Of a stretch of 6,823 nucleotides of DNA, positions 1 to 6,034 are shown piece by piece. The notes beneath the pieces were generated by a model that was not told where the DNA came from, did no database searches, and saw only the letters and a list, made by a program, of their open reading frames with translations. Both the position numbers and the translations under genes were made by a program. Location of the stretch: assembly GCA_002322525.1 (NCBI GenBank), contig DCOU01000085.1:1-6823 (forward strand). Reading direction: 5' to 3'. This DNA is from Candidatus Omnitrophica bacterium UBA1562 (GTDB lineage Bacteria > Omnitrophota > Gorgyraeia > Gygaellales > Profunditerraquicolaceae). Every line of letters starts with the position of its first letter. Within the stretch, counting starts at the first letter, position 1.

Positions 1-2199
1 CCGGAAATAAAAAACAGGCTCACAGATTCTATAGAGACAGCGCTTAAAGTAGGTAAGGGCATTGTAGTTCTTTCGTTCTCAGGTTCTAAAGTTCTTTCGT
101 CGAACTTACGAACCAACGAACTTACGAACTTAAGAACGGATTTAGTTTTCAGTGAGCAATACGCCTGTACAAAATGCGGTATTAGTTATTCTGAAGTTGA
201 ACCGCGTATGTTCTCTTTCAATTCTCCTTATGGAGCCTGCCCTGACTGCAATGGCCTGGGAAACAAACTAGAATTCGATTCAGATTTGGTTATTCCTGAT
301 AAAAGCAAATCTATAAATGAAGGAGCAATCGAGCCTTGGAAGAGAGGCGGAAGGGGATACATTCTTTATTATCGTGCACTTATCCGCGAGTTAGCTTACG
401 AGATGCATTTTGATTTAGATAGACCATTTAATAAATTAACCAAGGAGGCACAGAAGGCCATACTCTACGGGACTGATGAGTATATCTGGGGTAAGCCTTT
501 TGAGGGTGTTATTCCTCACCTGGAAAGATTGTTTCATCAGACACAAAGCGACTATTTAAAAGAGGAGATTTCTCGTTTTATATCCAGCCTCCCTTGTCCG
601 GCTTGCCTCGGAGCAAGGCTGAAAAAAGAAAGCTTAGCCGTTAAGATTTACCATAAAAATATCTGGCAAGTCTCACGGATGTCCATAAAAGACGCCCACC
701 GTTTCTTTAGACAATTAGAATTGACAGAAAGGCAAAAGATAATTGGCCACCAAGCTTTGAAAGAGATAATGCAAAAATTACAATTCTGTATTGATGTGGG
801 CTTGGAATATCTTACTCTGGATAGAAAGAGTTCTACTCTTTCAGGCGGAGAAGCGCAAAGGATCCGCTTAGCCACACAGGTTGGTTCGGGTTTAGTCGGG
901 GTGTTATATATATTAGACGAACCCAGCATAGGCTTACATCAGAGGGATAATGCTAAATTGATTTCTACGCTAAAGGCCTTAAGAGACTTGGGTAATACCT
1001 TAATCGTTGTAGAGCATGATGAATCTACAATCCTGGCAGCTGATTATATTGTCGATTTAGGTCCGGGTGCGGGCAGGGGAGGCGGAGAAGTAATTTTTTC
1101 GGGTACCAAAGAAGACTTATTAAACCATCCTGGCTCTCTTACTGCAAGGTATCTAAGAAAAGAATTAAAGATAGAGATACCTATAAAAAGAAGGCCCTGG
1201 CGAGAGAGGGAATTCTTAGAAATAAAAGGAGCCAGAGAGCATAATTTAAAAAATATAAATGTAAAGTTTCCTTTAGGCCTCTTTATCTGTATCACGGGCG
1301 TATCTGGCTCAGGTAAATCTACCCTGATTGATGAAATACTATATCGCAGTCTCGCTCAAAAATTATATAAATCCCGCGAAAAACCCGGTCTGCATGAGAA
1401 GATTATCGGGAGAGAACTCATCGATAAAGTTATTGTGGTGGACCAATCTCCCATAGGCAGGACTCCCCGTTCCAATCCCGCTACTTACACCGGAGTGTTC
1501 AATCACGTCAGAGATATATTTAGTCAGCTTCCCGAAGCGCGCCTACGCGGATATAAACCAGGCAGATTCTCTTTTAATGTCAAGGGCGGCCGCTGTGAGG
1601 CATGTTCAGGCGACGGTATAAAAAAGATTGAGATGCATTTTCTTCCCGATGTCTATGTGAAATGCGATGTATGCAAGGGCAGGCGTTTTAATGAGGCAAC
1701 CTTGGAAATAAAATATAAAGGTAAATCCATTGCCGATTGTTTAGATATGACCGTTGAGGAGGCGTTGGATTTATTTGCCAATATACCCAAGATAAAAAAT
1801 ATTCTGCTCACGCTTTTCGATGTGGGGTTAGGCTATATCGAGCTCGGTCAATTTGCAACTACATTATCGGGTGGAGAGGCGCAGCGCGTAAAACTTTCAT
1901 CGCAGTTATGTAAGCGCTCAACCGGTAAAACCCTTTATCTTTTGGATGAGCCTACGACGGGTTTACATTTTGCGGATGTAGGAAAACTTCTTTCGGTTCT
2001 GCAGAGATTAGTGGATAAAGGCAATAGCGTTTGCGTAATTGAACACAACTTAGAAGTAATAAAATGCGCCGATTATATTATCGATCTCGGTCCGGAAGGA
2101 GGAGAAAATGGGGGAGAAATTGTAGGTATTGGCAGCCCCGAAGAATTAATCAGCAATAAGGAATCGTATACAGCACAATTTTTGAGAAGCAAACTCTAA
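1..2199 (+). CDS. uvrA: UvrA, excinuclease ABC subunit A (5'-truncated by window edge)
   Basis: UvrA is the damage-recognising ATPase of nucleotide excision repair; it acts in the cytoplasm as a dimer, loads UvrB and is then released. The frame is open from base 1, so 732 residues are visible, against about 940 for the family; the missing part includes the first Walker A. Numbering from base 1, the visible parts are: zinc cysteines C56, C59, C80 and C83 (CX2C-X20-CX2C); the first ABC signature LSGGE at 280-284; Walker B ending in LDEP at 305-308; the second Walker A GVSGSGKST at 433-441; zinc cysteines C532, C535, C555 and C558; the second LSGGE at 622-626; and Walker B LDEP at 648-651. The ATG at 208 is internal: recognisable UvrA sequence (ETAL near residue 12, the first zinc pair) lies upstream of it. 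Residues 23-46 are encoded by a palindromic array and appear to lengthen a loop just before the zinc module. Identity is certain from many conserved blocks. Confidence 0.98.
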   Translation, partial: PEIKNRLTDSIETALKVGKGIVVLSFSGSKVLSSNLRTNELTNLRTDLVFSEQYACTKCGISYSEVEPRMFSFNSPYGACPDCNGLGNKLEFDSDLVIPDKSKSINEGAIEPWKRGGRGYILYYRALIRELAYEMHFDLDRPFNKLTKEAQKAILYGTDEYIWGKPFEGVIPHLERLFHQTQSDYLKEEISRFISSLPCPACLGARLKKESLAVKIYHKNIWQVSRMSIKDAHRFFRQLELTERQKIIGHQALKEIMQKLQFCIDVGLEYLTLDRKSSTLSGGEAQRIRLATQVGSGLVGVLYILDEPSIGLHQRDNAKLISTLKALRDLGNTLIVVEHDESTILAADYIVDLGPGAGRGGGEVIFSGTKEDLLNHPGSLTARYLRKELKIEIPIKRRPWREREFLEIKGAREHNLKNINVKFPLGLFICITGVSGSGKSTLIDEILYRSLAQKLYKSREKPGLHEKIIGRELIDKVIVVDQSPIGRTPRSNPATYTGVFNHVRDIFSQLPEARLRGYKPGRFSFNVKGGRCEACSGDGIKKIEMHFLPDVYVKCDVCKGRRFNEATLEIKYKGKSIADCLDMTVEEALDLFANIPKIKNILLTLFDVGLGYIELGQFATTLSGGEAQRVKLSSQLCKRSTGKTLYLLDEPTTGLHFADVGKLLSVLQRLVDKGNSVCVIEHNLEVIKCADYIIDLGPEGGENGGEIVGIGSPEELISNKESYTAQFLRSKL
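67..137. repeat. Palindromic array of 8-bp words inside uvrA
   Basis: GTTC occurs at 67, 75, 83 and 91, exactly 8 bp apart. GAAC then occurs at 102, 110, 118, 126 and 134, again 8 bp apart. All four GTTC blocks are placed to pair with GAAC blocks around one centre near base 102. The reverse half keeps the spacers well (mostly TTAC), giving the word CTTACGAA; the forward half has diverged spacers. The array is read in frame as residues 23-46 of the visible UvrA. From memory of family members, the stretch between the ETAL block and the LFSE block is about 15-20 residues shorter elsewhere. I infer an in-frame insertion, tolerated in a loop before the first zinc module. Confidence 0.8.
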
Positions 2200-2214
2200 A
2201 AAATCTTTATTTAT

Positions 2215-2297
2215 GATTACACCGATTAAAAAGCATAGATTACACAGATTAAATCTTGTCGGAAAATCTGTGTAATCTTTCTAAAATCTGTGTAATC
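2215..2297. repeat. Palindromic array (GATTACAC / GTGTAATC words) after uvrA
   Basis: Two copies of GATTACAC(C/A)GATT at 2215 and 2238 are followed by two copies of the reverse complement AATCTGTGTAATC at 2265 and 2285. The inner copies form a perfect 14-bp stem (2237-2250 with 2265-2278) with a 14-nt loop. Within each copy GATT recurs every 9 bp. It starts 15 nt after the uvrA stop codon. It could terminate or stabilise the uvrA transcript, but the run after the stem is only weakly T-rich (ctttct), so I call it a repeat and not a terminator. Confidence 0.8.
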
Positions 2298-2298
2298 A

Positions 2299-2331
2299 GA
2301 GGTCTCCTGCTATAATTCTTCAAGAGACCTC
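2299..2331 (+). promoter_or_regulatory. 8-bp inverted repeat flanking an extended -10 box
   Basis: GAGGTCTC (2299-2306) and GAGACCTC (2324-2331) are perfect reverse complements. The 17 nt between them hold TGCTATAAT (2308-2316), a consensus extended -10 element. No good -35 is seen at 16-18 bp (ctgtgt at 2288-2293), as is common for extended -10 promoters. The repeat halves would bracket the -10 and the predicted start near 2323, which suits an operator; equally they could form a hairpin at the RNA 5' end, or a simple repeat. Functional assignment is inference. Confidence 0.4.
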
Positions 2332-2341
2332 AAGAAAGGTA

Positions 2342-2370
2342 TTGAAGAGCGGATAAAGAAGTGGTATAGT
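2342..2370 (+). promoter_or_regulatory. Sigma70-type promoter for the TPR-exbB-exbD-tonB-like genes
   Basis: TTGAAG at 2342-2347 and TATAGT at 2365-2370 are separated by exactly 17 nt, and the -10 is preceded by TG (TGG, 2362-2364) as in extended -10 promoters. Transcription would start near 2377, giving a leader of about 49 nt before the ATG at 2426. If this is the active promoter, the in-frame GTG at 2375 lies at or before the transcript start and cannot serve as the start codon. Confidence 0.6.
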
Positions 2371-2395
2371 TAAAGTGATTTTAATTCTAAACCTT

Positions 2396-2501
2396 AAGAA
2401 GTTAAAAAAGTTACGGAGGTTAAGGATGTTAAGAAGGTTGCCCTTTATTTTTTTTGTAACTTTCTTAACCTTTTTAACTTCCTTAACATTTTTAACATCT
2501 T
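2396..2501. repeat. Palindromic array of 9-bp words over the TPR gene start
   Basis: GTTA occurs at 2401, 2410, 2419 and 2428, with GTTG at 2437, all 9 bp apart. TAAC occurs at 2457, 2466, 2475, 2484 and 2493, again 9 bp apart. The two halves pair around a 16-nt loop (2441-2456). Over 2401-2440 against 2457-2496 I count 32 Watson-Crick pairs, 5 G-U pairs and 3 mismatches; four more pairs extend it (2396-2399 with 2498-2501). Because 9 bp is three codons, the right half encodes a threonine-leucine-phenylalanine pattern (TFLTFLTSLTFLTS) that forms the hydrophobic core of the signal peptide. The left half holds the Shine-Dalgarno site and the start codon. Confidence 0.9.
2415..2419 (+). promoter_or_regulatory. 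Shine-Dalgarno site that fixes the TPR gene start at 2426
   Basis: GGAGG lies 6 nt before ATG 2426, an ideal spacing. Neither the upstream in-frame GTG at 2375 nor any codon between has a comparable site. The motif sits inside the left arm of the palindromic array at 2396-2501, and four of its five bases would pair with 2478-2482 (three Watson-Crick, one G-U, plus the last G with C2478). Confidence 0.75.
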
Positions 2502-4906
2502 CTGTTTCTTCCCAAGAATCATCCAAAGAGGAGGAGGCGCTCTTTGTAGCAAAAAAGGCGTTCGAGGATGGTTTCTATGATGTAGCATTAGGCCTATTTG
2601 AACGTTTCTTAAAGAACTACCCGAATTCATCAAAAATACCAGAAGTAAATCTATTAACGGGTGAGTGTTACTTTCGCCAAAATAGATTTCTAGATGCTTT
2701 AACAAAGTTTGAGGAACTTCAAGGCCAGGCCGCTTCCCAAAATATTAAAGACGCAATCCTCTATTGGATGGCGGAAGTGCATTTTAAGGGTAATAATTTT
2801 GCAAAGGCAAGCCAGTATTATAAGGCGATAATTGAGGGATTCCCTAAATCTTCCTATTGCCTTTATGCCTATTACTCATTGGGTTGGTGTTTATTCCAGG
2901 AGGCTAATTTTGATGAAGCCATTAAATATTTTGAAATTGTAGAAGAGAAGTTTCCTAAAGAACCCCAGGCCCAAGATTCGTCACTTAAGATAATCGAGTG
3001 CCTTTACAACTTAAAGGACTACTTAGGATTAAAGAATAGCCTAAAATCTTACCTTAAATTATATTCTAAGGACACTGCCCATATCCCTTATTTATATTTC
3101 TATCTGGCTGAGGCAGATTATTATTTGGCCAATTTCGAAGAGGCGATTGTCGAATATTCCAAAGTTCTCGCCAGTACTAATGATGAGAGGATACAGGGAT
3201 TATCCAAATTGAGTATCGGCTGGGCTGAACTTAAATTAAAACGGTATAAGGAAGCCGGCGATACATTTCTTGAGGTCAAAATGGATAATTTAGACAAAAA
3301 GAACCGGGATATTCTATTATTAGGCAGGGCAACATTGAGTTTAGAAACAAAGAGTTTTACTGAGGCAGGAAACCTTTACGGTGAATTAGCAAATACAACC
3401 CTGGATCCCCTTATTTTAATTCAAGCTTATTTAGGCAAGGCTGATGCATTCTATAACCTTGCTGAATATAAAGAAGCAATAAGCGTGTATGAAGAAGCGT
3501 TAAAGAAAACTTCGGAACCTGTCCCACAGGAAAACATCGATAAGTTACATTATGGCCTGGCCTGGGCTTTTTTAAAAGAGGGTGAATTTAAAAAGGCAAT
3601 AGATGAGTTCCAAAAGATTGCTAAACACACGGAAGATAAAATAGTCAAGGTTGCTGCGCTTTGTCAAATAGGAGATGCCTATCAAGATTCAGGCGATTAT
3701 AATAAGGCCATGGAAACATACGATAGCATATTGAAAAATTATCCTGATAGTTTATATGGCGATTATATCCAATATCAACTGGGCATTACATTACTGAAAA
3801 CCTCTAATTACGACGGTGCCATTATGGCATTCCAGAGCCTAAAAAATCATTTTCCCAGTTCAAAGCTATTAGACGATGCAACTTACGCTTTGGGGCTGGC
3901 CTATTTTCAGAGACAAGACTATAAATCCAGTAAAGAAATCTTTGAGAAGTTTCAGGATGAATTTAAAGATAGCAACTTAAAGCCTGAAAGCATGTATCTT
4001 TTAGGAACGAGTATATATAATTTAGGTGATTTCGCCAAAGCCTTAGAGGTATTTAGGAATATTATGAGGTTCTATAATCAAAATACAGAACTCGTCCAGA
4101 AGGCTGAATACGAGATAGCCGATTGTTACTATCAGATGGGTAATGAAAAAGAGGCGATGGAGAGATTCAAAATATTGCGTTCTAAATACCCGGATTCCAA
4201 ACTTACGCCCGAAGTTATGTGGTGGTTAGGCGAATATTATTATAGACACAATGAGTTAAGTTTGGCGCGAAGATACTTTTCTTCGCTTATACAAGATTTT
4301 CCCAAGAACAATTTAATCCCCGATGCTTATTATGCCCTGGGTTCAACTTATGCAGAGGAATACAAATATGAAGACGCGATGAGCAATTTTAAGAAGGTAA
4401 TTGAATTAGGCAAGTCCGATCTTGCAGGGACGGCAAGTATTGCAATAGCAGATATATATACTAATCAGGACAAAATTGATTTGGCATTAGGGATTTATAA
4501 GGACGTAGTTAGTGAGTATCCTAATCTGGCAAACCTAATTTATCCTAAGATTGCGGATCTGTACCTCAAGGCGGCTAATTATGGCGAGGCAATAAGTTTC
4601 TACCGCAAGAGTTTAAATATAGTACCGGCAAGAGAAATGGCGGATATTCAATTTAAGCTCGCCGAAACTTTACAGGCACAGGGTAGTTATCCCGATGCGA
4701 TTGAAGAATACATGAAGGTTACTTATCTTTATTCGGAGAATAACGATTTAGCAGTAAAAGCGCTTTTGAGAGTAGCTGCAATTTATGAAGATAAAGAAAA
4801 CTTTAAAGAAGCAGTTAGTATTTATAAAAGAATTAACTCTATGAATGTCCAAGAAGCAAAATATGCGCAAGAAAGGATAGAGTGGATAAAGGTACACGTT
4901 AAATAA
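2426..4906 (+). CDS. Secreted TPR-repeat protein, probable periplasmic partner of the ExbBD-TonB-like system
   Basis: An 826-residue protein. Residues 1-29 form a signal peptide: MLRRL, a hydrophobic core rich in Phe, Leu and Thr, and a likely cut after S29 (V27-S28-S29 before Q30). There is no lipobox cysteine, so it is probably soluble in the periplasm. The rest, from about residue 36 to 820, is some 21 tetratricopeptide repeats spaced 33-40 residues apart, seen as recurring A..Y...G.Y..A...F..I...YP patterns. TPR arrays bind other proteins; no catalytic domain is seen. I chose ATG 2426 because of GGAGG 6 nt upstream, the promoter ending at 2370, and the proper signal peptide it yields; a GTG start at 2375 would add 17 residues rich in Leu, Lys and Arg. 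It is followed by exbB after 82 nt, suggesting one operon. TPR proteins accompany TolQ/TolR-type motors elsewhere (CpoB/YbgF with Tol-Pal, TPR proteins of the myxobacterial gliding motor), so a role at the motor or outer membrane is plausible but inferred. Confidence 0.9.
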   Translation: MLRRLPFIFFVTFLTFLTSLTFLTSSVSSQESSKEEEALFVAKKAFEDGFYDVALGLFERFLKNYPNSSKIPEVNLLTGECYFRQNRFLDALTKFEELQGQAASQNIKDAILYWMAEVHFKGNNFAKASQYYKAIIEGFPKSSYCLYAYYSLGWCLFQEANFDEAIKYFEIVEEKFPKEPQAQDSSLKIIECLYNLKDYLGLKNSLKSYLKLYSKDTAHIPYLYFYLAEADYYLANFEEAIVEYSKVLASTNDERIQGLSKLSIGWAELKLKRYKEAGDTFLEVKMDNLDKKNRDILLLGRATLSLETKSFTEAGNLYGELANTTLDPLILIQAYLGKADAFYNLAEYKEAISVYEEALKKTSEPVPQENIDKLHYGLAWAFLKEGEFKKAIDEFQKIAKHTEDKIVKVAALCQIGDAYQDSGDYNKAMETYDSILKNYPDSLYGDYIQYQLGITLLKTSNYDGAIMAFQSLKNHFPSSKLLDDATYALGLAYFQRQDYKSSKEIFEKFQDEFKDSNLKPESMYLLGTSIYNLGDFAKALEVFRNIMRFYNQNTELVQKAEYEIADCYYQMGNEKEAMERFKILRSKYPDSKLTPEVMWWLGEYYYRHNELSLARRYFSSLIQDFPKNNLIPDAYYALGSTYAEEYKYEDAMSNFKKVIELGKSDLAGTASIAIADIYTNQDKIDLALGIYKDVVSEYPNLANLIYPKIADLYLKAANYGEAISFYRKSLNIVPAREMADIQFKLAETLQAQGSYPDAIEEYMKVTYLYSENNDLAVKALLRVAAIYEDKENFKEAVSIYKRINSMNVQEAKYAQERIEWIKVHVK

Positions 4907-4966
4907 TTGTATCAAGGTATCAAAGTTTTTTCTTTGACACTCTGACACGTTGATACTTTGATACAA
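4907..4966. repeat. Palindromic array of 8-bp words between the TPR gene and exbB
   Basis: The element begins at the base right after the TPR stop codon. Bases 4907-4923 pair with 4950-4966 without a gap (17 bp, one G-U). GTATCAA occurs at 4909 and 4917, and TGACAC or TGATAC at 4935, 4943, 4951 and 4959, all 8 bp apart. The word is GTATCAAG or its complement. There is no T-run after the stem, so a strong terminator is unlikely. As an intercistronic hairpin it may alter mRNA stability or the ratio of TPR protein to motor proteins; that is inference. Confidence 0.85.
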
Positions 4967-4988
4967 AGGATTAAAGGGAGGAGAAAAG

Positions 4989-5621
4989 ATGGATCTTTGG
5001 AAGATGAGTTTATGGCAGATATTTTTAGCAGGCGGCCCGGTAATGTGGCCAATACTCTTATGTTCTATTTTTGCCCTGGCAATAATCCTGGAGAAATTTT
5101 GGCATATGCATAAGATAAGGATAGATACGCAGGAGTTTTTAAGTAGCATTTTAGAGAAAATGAAACGTCATCAGGTAAAGGAGGCATTAGAGATTTGCGA
5201 GAAAACAAAGAGTCCTATCTCGCATATATTGAAGGCGGGGATTCTAAAATATGACCGGACGCGCCCCCAGATTAAAGAGGCAATCCAAGATGCTTCTTTA
5301 TATGAGATACCGAGATTAGAGAAAAACCTTTCTATGCTGGCTACTATAGCGCATATTTCTCCTCTCTTGGGGCTCCTGGGAACGGTCACGGGTATGGTCA
5401 GGTGTTTTCAGACTATTCAGGCCAAGGCCACATCTTTTCATCCCGTCTCGCCGGGTGATTTGGCGGGCGGCATTTGGGAGGCATTACTTACTACGGTAGC
5501 GGGTTTAATTGTCGCCATACCCACTTTTATTATCTATAATTATCTGGTCAGCCGTATAAATAATTTTATTTTAGAAATGGAAAAAGCATCTACGGAGTTA
5601 GTTAATTTTCTTACTGAATAA
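4989..5621 (+). CDS. exbB: ExbB/TolQ/MotA-family proton channel protein
   Basis: A 210-residue inner-membrane protein. ExbB/TolQ forms a pentamer around an ExbD/TolR dimer and uses the proton gradient to drive TonB or TolA. Three membrane segments are visible, near residues 12-36, 114-138 and 161-187, in the usual order of the family, with a cytoplasmic stretch between the first two. The signature SPLLGLLGTVTGM lies at 124-136 and GIWEALLTTVAGLIVAIP at 161-178; E164 and T168/T169 match the polar positions of the third helix. Length fits TolQ/ExbB (about 210-245). The start has GGGAGGAG at 4976-4983, 5 nt before ATG 4989. The gene ends 11 nt before exbD, whose Shine-Dalgarno overlaps its stop codon. 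Sequence alone does not separate ExbB from TolQ; I prefer ExbB because the third gene looks like TonB and not a long TolA. Confidence 0.93.
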   Translation: MDLWKMSLWQIFLAGGPVMWPILLCSIFALAIILEKFWHMHKIRIDTQEFLSSILEKMKRHQVKEALEICEKTKSPISHILKAGILKYDRTRPQIKEAIQDASLYEIPRLEKNLSMLATIAHISPLLGLLGTVTGMVRCFQTIQAKATSFHPVSPGDLAGGIWEALLTTVAGLIVAIPTFIIYNYLVSRINNFILEMEKASTELVNFLTE

Positions 5622-5632
5622 GGAGCGAACTT

Positions 5633-6034
5633 ATGCACTTTAAACGGCATACGGAGTTGGAGCACGGCCTTAAACCGATAGATATCGCGCCTTTAATAGA
5701 TATGGTATTCCAGTTATTGATATTTTTTATGCTCACATCCAGTTTTATTATGCAGCCGGGGATAAAGGTGAATTTACCCAAGGCGGTAACCAGCGAAGTG
5801 GTTAAGTATGAAAACGTAGAGGTAGTTATATCTAGCGAGAACGTAATTTATATAAACGGTAAAGTCTTGAACCTTCAGGAATTAAAGACATTGCTTAAGC
5901 AGGCGGCAGGAGCGAAGGGATCGATTCTGATCAAGGCGGATAGGCGCGCATCTTTAGGCAGAATAGTTGAAGTCTGGGATATGTGCCGGGATTTAGGTAT
6001 AACCCAAATAAATATCGCTACAAACCAGGAATGA
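5633..6034 (+). CDS. exbD: ExbD/TolR-family energy-transduction protein
   Basis: A 133-residue protein with one membrane helix (about residues 18-40) and a periplasmic domain. The helix carries the family hallmark IAPLIDMVFQLLIFFMLTS with the essential proton-carrying aspartate at D23, the same position as in TolR. After it come the conserved NLP motif (47-49) and a C-terminal region with ILIKADRRASLGRIVEV (98-114), typical of the ExbD/TolR periplasmic fold. It would dimerise inside the ExbB pore and couple proton flow to the TonB-like protein. AAGGAG at 5620-5625, overlapping the exbB stop codon, sits 7 nt before the ATG, so the two genes are probably translated together. Its stop codon overlaps the next start as ATGA. 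No residue typical of the family appears to be missing. Confidence 0.94.
   Translation: MHFKRHTELEHGLKPIDIAPLIDMVFQLLIFFMLTSSFIMQPGIKVNLPKAVTSEVVKYENVEVVISSENVIYINGKVLNLQELKTLLKQAAGAKGSILIKADRRASLGRIVEVWDMCRDLGITQINIATNQE

Noticed and set aside
67..137. A CRISPR array
   Set aside because: The repeat period is 8-9 bp with inverted halves and no 25-40 bp repeats with unique spacers; the same holds for 2396-2501 and 4907-4966.
208..210. ATG at 208 as the true start of UvrA
   Set aside because: The frame is open upstream to base 1 and encodes conserved UvrA residues, including the first zinc pair C56/C59, so this is an internal methionine.
648..1295. Minus-strand open frames within uvrA (648-929 and 1044-1295)
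   Set aside because: They lie opposite highly conserved UvrA blocks and show no recognisable protein features.
2375..2425. In-frame GTG at 2375 as the start of the TPR protein
   Set aside because: It has no Shine-Dalgarno site, lies at or before the predicted transcript start (near 2377), and would put 17 residues rich in Lys, Arg and Leu in front of a normal signal peptide. ATG 2426 has GGAGG at 6 nt.
2320..2705. Minus-strand open frames across the TPR gene start (2320-2526 and 2445-2705)
   Set aside because: They are the reverse reading of the 9-bp array and of the TPR gene; their Lys-Val repeats come from the palindrome, and no ribosome site or conserved feature supports them.
4266..4285. 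GCGAAG/CTTCGC inverted repeat within the TPR gene
   Set aside because: Only 6 bp per arm in a long coding region; expected by chance.
4934..4964. A promoter for exbB based on the perfect TTGACA at 4934-4939
   Set aside because: No acceptable -10 lies 16-18 bp downstream (tttgat at 17), and the TTGACA is simply part of the 8-bp word array.
4748..5389. Minus-strand open frames across the TPR end and exbB (4748-5149 and 5171-5389)
   Set aside because: They are shadows of well-supported genes on the + strand.
5983..6030. ATG at 5983 as the start of the TonB-like protein
   Set aside because: It would overlap exbD by 52 nt and add a basic, polar stretch. ATG 6031 gives the common ATGA stop-start overlap and puts the membrane anchor near the N-terminus.
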